This document shows positions 16,043 through 24,828 of a stretch of 64,000 bases of DNA, piece by piece. The stretch is from Myroides marinus. GTDB lineage: Bacteria; Bacteroidota; Bacteroidia; Flavobacteriales; Flavobacteriaceae. Numbering within the stretch: position 1 is the stretch's first letter; each line of letters opens with the position of its first letter. The translations under genes and the position numbers were made by a program. The stretch lies in NCBI RefSeq assembly GCF_900109075.1, contig NZ_FNYS01000005.1:1-64000 (forward strand), given 5' to 3'. The notes beneath the pieces were generated by a model, which saw only the letters and a program-made list of their open reading frames with translations, ran no database searches and was not told the DNA's origin.

Positions 16043-17179
16043 TTATTTAGGTTGTTGTTGTGTGACGCAGTGTATCATTCCTCCATTTTCATAGAGGTTT
16101 CTCACATCTATACCAACTACTGTTCTATCAGGGTATAGAGATTGAATAATCTTATTTGCCACTACATCATTAGGGTCATTGTAGTTAGGCACTAATACTT
16201 TAGTATTAGCGATATAATAGTTCACATAAGAACCTTTGTATCCTAAGTTAGTCCCATCAGTCTTTTCTACATTGTGTTTTGTCAAGGGAACTTCTACAAA
16301 ATCATAAGTCTCTCCTTTCTTATTTTTAGCAGCATATAGCTTATCAATATCCTTAGGCTGTACATCAAACTCTAATAGATCCTCTTCATTCATGGTAACG
16401 ATAGTATGCTTATTGCCAAAACGAGCAAATCCATCTATATGTTGATCAGTAAGCTCTAACCCAGGCTGTCCCTCTAGCCATATAAAATGTGTTACCCCTA
16501 AATACTTTGTAAAGATACTTTCTACTTCTTCAAGCGACATTCCAGGGTTCCTATTGTCATTAAGGATAGAGCTTTTACAAGCCATTAGAGTTCCGTTGCC
16601 ATCTATTTCCACACTTCCCCCTTCATTAACCATCAACTTATTAATATCTACCACTTCTCTATTCTGTGCTCTGCCTATTTTCTCTGGGATAACATTACAC
16701 TTAGAATACCCTATAGGCAGACCTGATACCTCATCTGTTTTTTCTCCCCATCCATTAAATCCCCAATCTTGTATAACTAAGTTTCCTTTCTTATCTTTTA
16801 CATAAATAGGTCCATTATCTCTTGCCCACACATCGTCTGTCGGATAAAGGTAGAAGTCTATATTAGCCAATGGAACCTCAGCATCATTTAGCAAGTTAAT
16901 AATCCTTGTCTTCTCTTTTTCATTATAAGCTATAATATGCACATTCTCGCTTGTCACTAAAGCCTTAGCCATCGCAACCCAAGTAGCATCAAGGCTATTT
17001 CTATACTTAACGCCATACTGATAATGATGAGGCCATTGTAACCAAGTACCTTCATGTTGTTCACTCTCTTCAGGCATTGTATATAGAATATCTGTATTCA
17101 TATTATCTTCTTTCTTTTTATCTACACTAAAACATTCTGTAAGCACAGTCAATATTGCTAAAATCACGATCTTCTCCAT
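16043..17179 (-). CDS. aguA: Agmatine deiminase family protein (porphyromonas-type PAD)
   Basis: 378 residues. The guanidino-modifying fold is marked by WARDNGP near 113-119, GGSVEIDGNG near 190, DQHIDGFARF near 245-255 and catalytic Cys371 in MIHCVTQQ. It converts agmatine to N-carbamoylputrescine and ammonia in polyamine synthesis. The first 26 residues (VILAILTVLTECFSV) look like a signal peptide with a possible lipobox Cys16, unlike the cytosolic enzyme, which would start at the internal Met27. So an exported variant is possible. The upstream gene ends five bases before its start, suggesting an operon. Confidence 0.85.
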   Translation of the reverse strand: MEKIVILAILTVLTECFSVDKKKEDNMNTDILYTMPEESEQHEGTWLQWPHHYQYGVKYRNSLDATWVAMAKALVTSENVHIIAYNEKEKTRIINLLNDAEVPLANIDFYLYPTDDVWARDNGPIYVKDKKGNLVIQDWGFNGWGEKTDEVSGLPIGYSKCNVIPEKIGRAQNREVVDINKLMVNEGGSVEIDGNGTLMACKSSILNDNRNPGMSLEEVESIFTKYLGVTHFIWLEGQPGLELTDQHIDGFARFGNKHTIVTMNEEDLLEFDVQPKDIDKLYAAKNKKGETYDFVEVPLTKHNVEKTDGTNLGYKGSYVNYYIANTKVLVPNYNDPNDVVANKIIQSLYPDRTVVGIDVRNLYENGGMIHCVTQQQPK

Positions 17180-17183
17180 TTGT

Positions 17184-17669
17184 TCAGTATTTGTTAGGTC
17201 TATGATTATACTTCTTCTTATCTGTTTTAAAATGCATATTACCTTCTGATAATTTAGATCCTTGTCTTATCATCATTCCATTGTAAACACAAGTATCATT
17301 ACCACAATTATGCTTAGAGTAATCTCCAAAATTCCTATGTTTAATACGTTTATTAGCTAATATCTTTTGTTGATTACTTCTAATATCATCCCATATCCTA
17401 TTTTTATCTCCATTAGTTAAGTCTAACCCTAAAGTAAATACTTCAAAATAAACTATAGGATCCTTTAATTGTAAGAATTCAAAGGTTTTTTGAAAGGTCT
17501 TATTAGCATATTCTCTAATAGCTACTTTATTTGTCACAGTCAACTTTTCATTCTCTAATATTGATTTATAAATCCCTAAAATATTAAAGTCTGTATATTT
17601 CTTATAATTATCTAGATAATAGAAATATTCCTTTACAGTTAATTGGTTGAATCTCTTTCCTATTTTCAT
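17184..17669 (-). CDS. Hypothetical protein upstream of agmatine deiminase
   Basis: 161 residues, soluble, no signal. The N-terminal ~90 residues look helical with many Tyr/Lys. The C-terminal part has HNCGNDTCVYNGMMIRQGS near 120-137, where two Cys four residues apart plus nearby His could bind metal; this is a guess from composition. Not recognised as a known family. It ends five bases before aguA, so the two are probably co-transcribed, but no functional link is known. Confidence 0.6.
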   Translation of the reverse strand: MKIGKRFNQLTVKEYFYYLDNYKKYTDFNILGIYKSILENEKLTVTNKVAIREYANKTFQKTFEFLQLKDPIVYFEVFTLGLDLTNGDKNRIWDDIRSNQQKILANKRIKHRNFGDYSKHNCGNDTCVYNGMMIRQGSKLSEGNMHFKTDKKKYNHRPNKY

Positions 17670-17707
17670 AAGATAAAAGTAATAATTTAATCATCTCCTA
17701 AAACTAA

Positions 17708-18385
17708 CTATATACTTTCTGGCCATTGTTGTTCTATGTGGTAATCGTATTGCATGATTTTAGATATTTTCTCTTGAATATCTTTACCACTATATTTCTC
17801 AACCATATATAGTGCTAAATCTATACCTGAAGTAATCCCTGAAGCTGTCAAAACTTGACCACTATCTACAAAACGTACATTTAATACAACTTCTGCTAGA
17901 GGTAAAGCATTCCCTAAACTCACTGCATCTAAATAATGAGTCGTAAACTTATGTCCATCTAATAAACCTGCATTAGCTAAGAAATAAGCTCCTGTACATA
18001 CTGAAGTCATTGTGGTTCCCTTTTGTTTTTGTTTTTTTAAAAATCTTATAATTTCCTCATTCTTAGATAATGTCATAGCCACTTCTATCGGAGTTCCTGG
18101 TACTAATATAATATCAACTTCAGGCAAAGTCTTAAAACTGTACTTAGGCAGAATAGTCACAGTATTCTTCTCTGTTTCTATTAATTTACCTTCTTGAGAA
18201 AATAATAATAATTCATACTGATCATCTGTAAAACGATTAGCCTTAACAAAAACATCTGTAGGACCTGCAAAATCCTGCAGTTCCATTTCAGGATAAACGA
18301 AGATCCCTATTTTTATCTTTTCTTGTGCAAACATCATTGTTGTCAATAGGCAAAATACCCAAGTTAAATTAATTCTTAATTTCAT
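17708..18385 (-). CDS. Exported DJ-1/PfpI-family protein
   Basis: 225 residues from the ATG at 18383-18385. A TTG frame extends seven codons upstream but would overlap the promoter -7 box, so the ATG is preferred. Residues 1-21 are a signal peptide ending MMFAQ. The glutamine amidotransferase-like DJ-1/PfpI core follows: IGIFVYPEMELQDFAGPTDVF, then the nucleophile elbow SVCTGAYFLA with Cys130, then GLLDGHKFTTHY. Isonitrile hydratase-like and AraC-linked GATase1 members share this pattern; export to the periplasm is unusual for them. The function is not known. It is divergent from cat. Confidence 0.85.
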   Translation of the reverse strand: MKLRINLTWVFCLLTTMMFAQEKIKIGIFVYPEMELQDFAGPTDVFVKANRFTDDQYELLLFSQEGKLIETEKNTVTILPKYSFKTLPEVDIILVPGTPIEVAMTLSKNEEIIRFLKKQKQKGTTMTSVCTGAYFLANAGLLDGHKFTTHYLDAVSLGNALPLAEVVLNVRFVDSGQVLTASGITSGIDLALYMVEKYSGKDIQEKISKIMQYDYHIEQQWPESI

Positions 18386-18403
18386 ATTGTTTGTTTTATA
18401 TTT

Positions 18404-18411
18404 CAAAATTA
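18404..18411 (-). promoter_or_regulatory. -7 box of the DJ-1/PfpI gene promoter
   Basis: Minus-strand TAATTTTG, an exact TAnnTTTG match, 18 bases upstream of the ATG at 18385. Its position decides against the longer TTG-started frame. Confidence 0.55.
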
Positions 18412-18579
18412 AGACAGTGCTCTAAACTATCTGTTTTGTTATTTCGTTAGAATGTATTGACTTTCAATACTACTATAAATACTAATAAGCTCAATTAAGT
18501 TCAGTATTAAATGGTGTCTATTCAAAACTATTTACTGTTCATTCATAAAAATATAAAGTGTAAAGCCTCCTTATATATG

Positions 18580-18587
18580 TACTTTTG
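18580..18587 (+). promoter_or_regulatory. -7 box of the cat promoter
   Basis: TACTTTTG matches TAnnTTTG, 25 bases upstream of the cat ATG. No attenuator-like leader peptide is seen between it and the gene. Confidence 0.55.
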
Positions 18588-18612
18588 CTCAATGAATTAA
18601 TTATACAATAAA

Positions 18613-19254
18613 ATGAACTATCAGAAATTTGACATAGAGAATTGGAATAGAAAAGAACACTTCTATCACTTTAAAGATCAGCTAAGGTGCGGATTTAGCT
18701 TAACAACTAAAATAGACATCAGTCAAGTTATCCCTTTTATAAAAGAACATGGATATAAATTTTATCCAACTATTATTTATCTAATCAGTAAAGCTGTAAA
18801 TAAACACCAAGAGTTTAAACTAGCGATGAAAGATAACGAATTAATTGAATGGGATACTGTTAACCCTGCTTATACTATCATGCATACAGAAACAGAGACG
18901 TTCTCTGAATTATGCTCGATGTACACTGATAATTTAAAGGTTTTTTTAAAGGAGTATGACCGAGTACAAGAAAAATATAAAGGTAATTATGCTATGTCTC
19001 CTCAAACTGGAATAGAGAATATTTTTCACATCTCAATGATTCCATGGGTAAGTTTTGATGGATTTAACCTAAATGTACCAGGTTTTGGAGATTACTTTGC
19101 TCCTATTTTTACACTAGGTAAGTACACTGTAAATAAAGATGAAGTTCTAATGCCTATCTCAATACAAGTACACCATGCAACATGTGATGGATTACATATA
19201 TCTAAATTATTGAATAGTTTACAAGAGTATTGTAACAGTATATCAGAACTATAA
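18613..19254 (+). CDS. cat: Type A chloramphenicol O-acetyltransferase
   Basis: 213 residues, the normal length of trimeric type A CAT enzymes. The signature QVHHATCDGLH carries the catalytic His188 (second His of the pair). The N-terminal WNRKEHFYHF, the MIPWVSFDGFNLN segment at about 142-154 and PIFTLGKY are also family hallmarks. It transfers acetyl from acetyl-CoA to the 3-hydroxyl of chloramphenicol, inactivating it. No IS or integron is adjacent and base composition matches the neighbours, so it appears chromosomal. It has its own promoter. Confidence 0.93.
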   Translation: MNYQKFDIENWNRKEHFYHFKDQLRCGFSLTTKIDISQVIPFIKEHGYKFYPTIIYLISKAVNKHQEFKLAMKDNELIEWDTVNPAYTIMHTETETFSELCSMYTDNLKVFLKEYDRVQEKYKGNYAMSPQTGIENIFHISMIPWVSFDGFNLNVPGFGDYFAPIFTLGKYTVNKDEVLMPISIQVHHATCDGLHISKLLNSLQEYCNSISEL

Positions 19255-19293
19255 TAAAATACTTCAAAGGCATAATTCTATGTTTTTGAAGTA

Positions 19294-20166
19294 TTATCGT
19301 TTTCTATACTCATTAGGAGTCTGTCCTATATAACGCTTAAAATAGCGACAGAATTGTGAAGAATCCGTAAACTCTAGTTTATCGCTAATCTGCTTAACAG
19401 ATAAAGAAGTTGTCATAAGGTACTCTTTTGCCTTATTAATAACGATAAACCCAATCCAAGACTTAACAGACTTACCTGTTCTCTTCTTTATCAGAATACT
19501 TAAATGCTGAGCTGTTAGATGCAATTGTTCCGCATAGAAAGAAACATTGCGTTCTACATGCCCATGCTTATTCACTAACTCTAAGAAAGAATCCGTCACA
19601 TCATTAATACGAGTCTTCTGTAAATTCTCCTTCTTAGATAGAGATAGATAAGACATTGCTACTGCTGTAATCAGTGAAAAAACAAGGTACTGTATCATTT
19701 GTTCAAGAAGTAAATTCTTAGCCTCTTGATAGTACTTTTTTATCAGATCTACTAACTCTCCTATTACCTGTTTATCCTGATCTACGGGATAGATAAGTAG
19801 AGAGTTCAATACCTCTGAATTATTGATAAACTCAGATAAAATAGTGTACTTCTCTATAAAGTCATAGGACATAATAAAGATCTCTGCCATAAAATCATCA
19901 CTCCACTCTACCGGCTCTACATTCATCTCTGGTAATATAATTAAAGTTGCTCCCTGTAAAGCAGTATGCTCTTTATGATTAATCTTCATACGCAATGTAC
20001 CCTGATTACAAAACACAAATATCAATCCTCTATATTGATACTTTTGCTCTAGAAACATCTTTAAATCCACAGACTTACTATCTAAAATAACCAAACCATC
20101 CATCTGTATAGGATATTCTATCCCATACATTTTTTGTAAATCTGATATCTGTAGAAGCTCTAACAT
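19294..20166 (-). CDS. AraC-family transcriptional regulator
   Basis: 290 residues. The N-terminal ~170 residues are a cupin-like sensor domain with FCNQGTLRMKI and QGATLIILPEM. The C-terminal ~100 residues hold two helix-turn-helix units, the second ending in the family signature SDKLEFTDSSQFCRYFKRYIGQTPNEYRK. It is divergent from the MFS gene with a 155-base shared promoter region, so it probably controls that transporter (inference). The ligand is unknown. Confidence 0.9.
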   Translation of the reverse strand: MLELLQISDLQKMYGIEYPIQMDGLVILDSKSVDLKMFLEQKYQYRGLIFVFCNQGTLRMKINHKEHTALQGATLIILPEMNVEPVEWSDDFMAEIFIMSYDFIEKYTILSEFINNSEVLNSLLIYPVDQDKQVIGELVDLIKKYYQEAKNLLLEQMIQYLVFSLITAVAMSYLSLSKKENLQKTRINDVTDSFLELVNKHGHVERNVSFYAEQLHLTAQHLSILIKKRTGKSVKSWIGFIVINKAKEYLMTTSLSVKQISDKLEFTDSSQFCRYFKRYIGQTPNEYRKR

Positions 20167-20321
20167 CTTTTTTCTTGTAAAAGTATAAAACGAAAATCAG
20201 AGCTTCTGTTAAATTAAAAGCTTTGTTTATCGAATACTTAAAATGGCACATAAATCACTTAAAATAGCATATCCTTTACTCTACTCAATCTTCTAATTTC
20301 GCCCAATAAATAAACATCACA

Positions 20322-21497
20322 ATGACTCCAACAACAACACAATCCAAAAAACAATACAACAGAATAAGGCTAGCTGTATCACTCTTCTTTTTTTCACATG
20401 GATTAATACTATCCTCATGGGCAAGTAGAATACCCTCCATAAAAACTCAGCTCAATATATCAGAAGCTGAGCTAGGTACATTACTTCTTTTAATGCCTAT
20501 TGGACAGATCAGTACTATGCCCATTACAGCAAAACTAGTTGACAAATACGGCAGTAAAAGCATTGTCAAATATGGCTTCTTACTTTATCCATTGATTCTA
20601 TTGATTATAGGACTATCAACATCTTACACACAACTAGCCATTAGTCTTTTCTTCTTTGGCATAGCAGGTAATCTATGCAATATTTCTATCAATACGCAAG
20701 GAGTGGAACTAGAATCATTAATGCATAAACCGATGATGTCATCCTTCCACGGAGCGTGGAGTATATCAGGTTTTGTCGGTGCATTGATAGGGCTACTAAT
20801 CTTAAATTTGAACCTTACTACATTTACCCACTTCTCCATTATAGCAGTTATCATTGTTTTACTATGGGGAATAAATATTCCTTCTTTAATCACAACTTCT
20901 CCTATAACACCAACTTCTCAAGTCAAAGAGTCAATCTTTAAACACCTAGACAAAACATTAGTCTTATTGGGAATAATCGGGTTCTTAAGTATGGCTATTG
21001 AAGGAGCTATGTTTGATTGGAGTGGTGTATACTTTCAAGAGATTGTGAAAGCCCCAGAACAATTAGTCATTATCGGTTATACTTCTTTTATCTTGATGAT
21101 GGCTATTGGTCGTTTTTTAGGCGACTATTTAATTGTCCGCTTAGGTAGACAGCGCGTCATACAGATCTGTGGTACACTGATGAGTACAGGGTTGATCATA
21201 TCAGTATTCTTTCCTTCACTAGTCGTATGTACACTCGCTTTTATGATGGTAGGACTAGGTGGTTCATGTAGTGTTCCGACTATATATGGGGTTGCAGGAA
21301 AGCACAATAAAGTTAGCGCAAGTGTTGCTCTAACATTAGTCTCTACCATTTCCTTCTTTGGTTTCTTAATAGGCCCACCAGTGATTGGTTTTATAGCAGA
21401 AGTATTTGACCTAAGATATTCTTATTTCTTATTTGCCCTATTCGGAATTATTATGGTAATCATGGCAAGTCGCTTACGAATATTAAAAGAGAACTAA
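20322..21497 (+). CDS. MFS transporter (YbjJ/fucose-permease-like)
   Basis: 391 residues with twelve predicted membrane helices. The N-terminal FFSHGLILSSWASRIPSIK and the following LSEAELGTLLL-like segment are typical of the YbjJ/FucP-like subgroup of the major facilitator superfamily. The conserved loop after helix 2, DKYGSKSIVKYG, fits the MFS signature. The substrate is unknown. Its divergent AraC neighbour is the likely regulator. A TAATTTCG box about 20 bases upstream (one mismatch to TAnnTTTG) may be the promoter. Confidence 0.88.
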   Translation: MTPTTTQSKKQYNRIRLAVSLFFFSHGLILSSWASRIPSIKTQLNISEAELGTLLLLMPIGQISTMPITAKLVDKYGSKSIVKYGFLLYPLILLIIGLSTSYTQLAISLFFFGIAGNLCNISINTQGVELESLMHKPMMSSFHGAWSISGFVGALIGLLILNLNLTTFTHFSIIAVIIVLLWGINIPSLITTSPITPTSQVKESIFKHLDKTLVLLGIIGFLSMAIEGAMFDWSGVYFQEIVKAPEQLVIIGYTSFILMMAIGRFLGDYLIVRLGRQRVIQICGTLMSTGLIISVFFPSLVVCTLAFMMVGLGGSCSVPTIYGVAGKHNKVSASVALTLVSTISFFGFLIGPPVIGFIAEVFDLRYSYFLFALFGIIMVIMASRLRILKEN

Positions 21498-21882
21498 TCT
21501 TCTTTATCTACTGCAAATTGAGAGGAATAATTTTAGGTAACTAGTAGCAGAGTTATCTACTTCATTACATACATTCTGTGCGTCAATGTATAGATGAAAC
21601 TATCCAGCTTTCTACCCTATCTATATTACTCAATATACAACACACTTTTTATCTAGATCGCGTCATTCTATAAATCAAAAGTTAATCTTACAAATATAGG
21701 ATGACGCAATTTATTGGTATGCTGATAACGAATAAAACAGGTAACAGAAGAAAACAAAACCACAAAAAAAGCTTATTTCACTCCCATACTGAACTACAAA
21801 AAACTACAAAAACCACCCATAATGACACAAAAAGACAAGTACTTCTCATTTTTGTGAATTTTTCAATACTTAAATCACAATA

Positions 21883-21897
21883 TTAGAATTATTCTAA
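21883..21897. promoter_or_regulatory. Fur-like 7-1-7 palindrome
   Basis: TTAGAAT-T-ATTCTAA is a perfect 7-1-7 palindrome, inside the slightly longer near-palindrome 21881-21900. The layout and AT-rich arms resemble Fur operators described for iron-uptake genes. A degenerate second copy follows 14 bases later. It lies about 195 bases upstream of the TonB receptor start, so it may act on a promoter further upstream than the -7 box at 22058. The assignment is inference. Confidence 0.45.
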
Positions 21898-22057
21898 ATA
21901 ATATAAGTCTATTTAGAATTAATATAATTAACACTTAATTCAAAACACGCACATCTAACAATAACGTTAACAAAACACATCAATCTAATTTACAACAATT
22001 TAAACAAATAAAAGAGATAGCTATTTTTAACTAAATTTTAAATATTGAGATATTATA

Positions 22058-22065
22058 TACATTTG
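22058..22065 (+). promoter_or_regulatory. -7 box of the TonB receptor operon
   Basis: TACATTTG, an exact TAnnTTTG match, 27 bases before the receptor ATG. No TTG is found at the usual spacing upstream. Confidence 0.45.
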
Positions 22066-22092
22066 CATCACTATTTAAATTAAGTCCAAATA

Positions 22093-24822
22093 ATGAATAC
22101 TATCTCTCATGTAGTAAAGTTGCTCTCACATAACTTTATTTACATATTTCTTCTCTTACTAGCAGGAAACAGTGTCGCCCAGAGTCATAAAACCTTCAAA
22201 GGCACTGTAGTAGATTCAGAAAATCACCCTCTTGAATTTGCATCTGTCATACTTGATAACAATGAAGTATACTACACCAATAGCAAAGGCCAGTTCTCTT
22301 TTACTACCAAAAGGGAGTTTGAAGCTTTTAGCATAAACTACGCAAACAAAAAGTCGTTATTTATCACAGATTTAAAGACTTATAATACATACAACCACTA
22401 CTTCTTATTAGTGGATCTATCCATTACATTAGAAGAGATCAACATTACTTCTCCCATACATAAAGCACAGTCAGGATCTAACTCTGCCATTGTCATTGAC
22501 AAAGAGAAGATTAGCGAAGCTCAAGCTTTTAGTTTAAAAGACGTACTTAATACCCTTCCAGGACACGCTACTGTAGCTCCTAATCTAAATACAGCGCAAA
22601 CCATTAACCTAAGAGGTGCAAGTTTTGACAAGATGACTGGAGGTACACTACAGCAAATGAACAACTCTTTTGGAGTAGCCATTATCGTAGATGATGTAAC
22701 TATTTCCAATGATGCTAATATGCAAACTAGAAGTTTAAATCAGTTTGGACTAATCAATTCGTCTAATACTGGAAGCATCGCTAACCTTACCTACCAGGGA
22801 GTTGATTTACGTGAAATCCCTGTAGAGAACATCGAAAGCATAGAAGTAGTACAAGGGGTAGCCTCTGCCAAATATGGAGAACTTACAGACGGTGCAATTA
22901 TCATCAATAAACAGGCAGGTAAAACACCTTATAGCTTTACTACTAACATCAATAGAGGAGCTACGTCTTACAGTTTGTCTAAGGGATTTGGACTTCCTAA
23001 TAAATGGGGAGCTCTAAACCTATCGATGAACTATTCGAAGAGTAATAACGATCCAAGAGATAATATCAAAGAGTACAATCGCATCAGTCAAAGCATCTTG
23101 TGGACTAAATCATTTAGCCCACGCATTAAGAATAACCTTAGCTTAAGCTTCAGCAAGCGATTAGACGGTGTACGCGAAGATCCAGATGACCAGCAGAGCC
23201 GCAAACTTAAAGCTACGGATGAATTCTTTAGATGGTCTAACAGAACTAGCATTCAATTCAAGTCTAGGATAATCAAATCACTAAATCTAAACATCAACGG
23301 TTCTTATGGAATAAGTAATACTTATAACCAAGAACGCATTAATAAAGGTCCTTTTCCTATCGCTAATAAAGACACCACAGGAGTCTATGAAGGGTATTAT
23401 GTAGATGGTCGATACATCGCTGTCGAAGAGATACAAGGGAGACCTATTAGCTTAGGATCTACATTAAATATCTCGTCTGATGCCTTTGGAAACAAGTTTG
23501 AACACCTGATTACTGCAGGAATGTCTGTCAACTATCACGACAACTTAGGAAAAGGAACTATCTATAAAGCAGACCAACCTCGTTGGTTTCAGAACAGCAA
23601 TCAAAACGAACGTCCTTATGACTTTAGAAGAAATGAAGGTCAAGTAAACTATGGTATATATGTGATGGATAACTTTAAGTCTTATCTGTTTAGCAAACCA
23701 CTAGATGGAAACATAGGTTTCCGCATGGACGTACAGAACGGAAAAGTGAGCTACCAACCCAGAATAAACGTAGCCTACCAGGTATCTCCTAACAGCAGAT
23801 TTACCATCGGATATGGTATTTCTACTAAGGCTCCGTCACTAGCCCACCGCTACCCCGCTCCTATCTGGTTAGACTTCCCATTGTTAAACTATTTTGACGA
23901 TTCTAATATTGCCAATAGTTTATACCTAGTCAAAACAGTTAAAATAGAATCAGATAACAATCATCTTAAACCCTCTACTTCATCACAGTTTGAGCTAGGA
24001 TATACGTTTAACAACAAATTTTTATCCAATAGTTTCTTTGGATACTTTAAAGATAACAAAGACGGTTTTGGTGTTAAGCAAGAGTACTTCCCTATCGACG
24101 TACCTGAATACAAAGTAGTCGGAACACCCGAAAAAGGAAAGCCTATACAGTATGAAGCTACAGGTAACTTTAAGACTTTGACTAATTACAGTATCAGACG
24201 CATGACAAATAGTGTACGCTCTAAGTCTTTTGGTTTTGACTGGACAGTTTCTACACAGAAGATAAAACCTCTAAACATGTATTTATCTCTGTCTAATAGT
24301 CTTTCGTACAGCGAATATTACGATCAAAACCCAACGTATAACGAAGTCACAGAAGAGAGCTATAAACAGGACTACGGCGTGTATTACACAGTGTTTTACC
24401 CTAATAAGACCAAGTCCCTTTCGTTGATGAGTAAGTTGAGATTGACCTATCACATCCCTAAGATTGGATTTATCGTAACGATGAACAGTGATATATTCTG
24501 GTTTAGAAAGAGCTTTAATACAGAGCAGAAATATGCTAATGAATACCTAGATATCGCTATGCAACCGATTAAAGTAGAACTTCCCGAGGATATTAAACAG
24601 ACCATCTCTACTGCAGGGAGCAACTATGAACAACCGACATTCTATGTAATCAACCTAAACGCCACTAAAGAAATACGAAAAAACATAAGAATAGGGATCA
24701 ACACCTATAACTTCTTTAATATCAGAATAAACAAAGAGAAAAAACTATCTGATGGAACTAGATCTATAATCAACTATAATGCTCCATTCAGTATCACAGG
24801 ATCAATATCAATTAAATTTTAA
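22093..24822 (+). CDS. TonB-dependent receptor with carboxypeptidase-like domain
   Basis: 909 residues. The signal peptide is residues 1-29 (ending GNSVAQ). A carboxypeptidase-regulatory-like beta-sandwich follows (about 35-115, FKGTVVDSENHPLEFASVIL). The plug domain (about 130-275) includes LPGHATVAPNLNTAQTINLRG and ENIESIEVVQGVASAKYGELTDGAIII. A 22-strand barrel ends in SITGSISIKF. It imports a bulky ligand such as an iron complex, haem or peptide across the outer membrane. It heads a four-gene operon; the next gene starts six bases after its stop. Iron regulation is suggested by the Fur-like palindrome upstream. Confidence 0.92.
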   Translation: MNTISHVVKLLSHNFIYIFLLLLAGNSVAQSHKTFKGTVVDSENHPLEFASVILDNNEVYYTNSKGQFSFTTKREFEAFSINYANKKSLFITDLKTYNTYNHYFLLVDLSITLEEINITSPIHKAQSGSNSAIVIDKEKISEAQAFSLKDVLNTLPGHATVAPNLNTAQTINLRGASFDKMTGGTLQQMNNSFGVAIIVDDVTISNDANMQTRSLNQFGLINSSNTGSIANLTYQGVDLREIPVENIESIEVVQGVASAKYGELTDGAIIINKQAGKTPYSFTTNINRGATSYSLSKGFGLPNKWGALNLSMNYSKSNNDPRDNIKEYNRISQSILWTKSFSPRIKNNLSLSFSKRLDGVREDPDDQQSRKLKATDEFFRWSNRTSIQFKSRIIKSLNLNINGSYGISNTYNQERINKGPFPIANKDTTGVYEGYYVDGRYIAVEEIQGRPISLGSTLNISSDAFGNKFEHLITAGMSVNYHDNLGKGTIYKADQPRWFQNSNQNERPYDFRRNEGQVNYGIYVMDNFKSYLFSKPLDGNIGFRMDVQNGKVSYQPRINVAYQVSPNSRFTIGYGISTKAPSLAHRYPAPIWLDFPLLNYFDDSNIANSLYLVKTVKIESDNNHLKPSTSSQFELGYTFNNKFLSNSFFGYFKDNKDGFGVKQEYFPIDVPEYKVVGTPEKGKPIQYEATGNFKTLTNYSIRRMTNSVRSKSFGFDWTVSTQKIKPLNMYLSLSNSLSYSEYYDQNPTYNEVTEESYKQDYGVYYTVFYPNKTKSLSLMSKLRLTYHIPKIGFIVTMNSDIFWFRKSFNTEQKYANEYLDIAMQPIKVELPEDIKQTISTAGSNYEQPTFYVINLNATKEIRKNIRIGINTYNFFNIRINKEKKLSDGTRSIINYNAPFSITGSISIKF

Positions 24823-24828
24823 CCCACA

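Larger units (their letters stand above)
21498..22092. other. Long intergenic leader of the TonB operon
   Basis: About 595 bases. The first ~380 bases show no gene; a 61-codon frame at 21701-21886 is very Lys/Asn/Thr rich and judged spurious. The rest contains a Fur-like palindrome (21883-21897), a second half-similar copy at 21911-21929 (TTTAGAATTAATATAATTA), and a -7 box at 22058. Confidence 0.6.

Noticed and set aside
16043..17101. Agmatine deiminase starting at internal Met27
   Set aside because: Possible, but the upstream ATG gives a signal-like N-terminus and tight spacing to the previous gene, so the longer form was kept.
21701..21886. 61-codon plus-strand frame before the TonB operon
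   Set aside because: Biased Lys/Thr/Asn composition, no conserved look, and located in a regulatory spacer.
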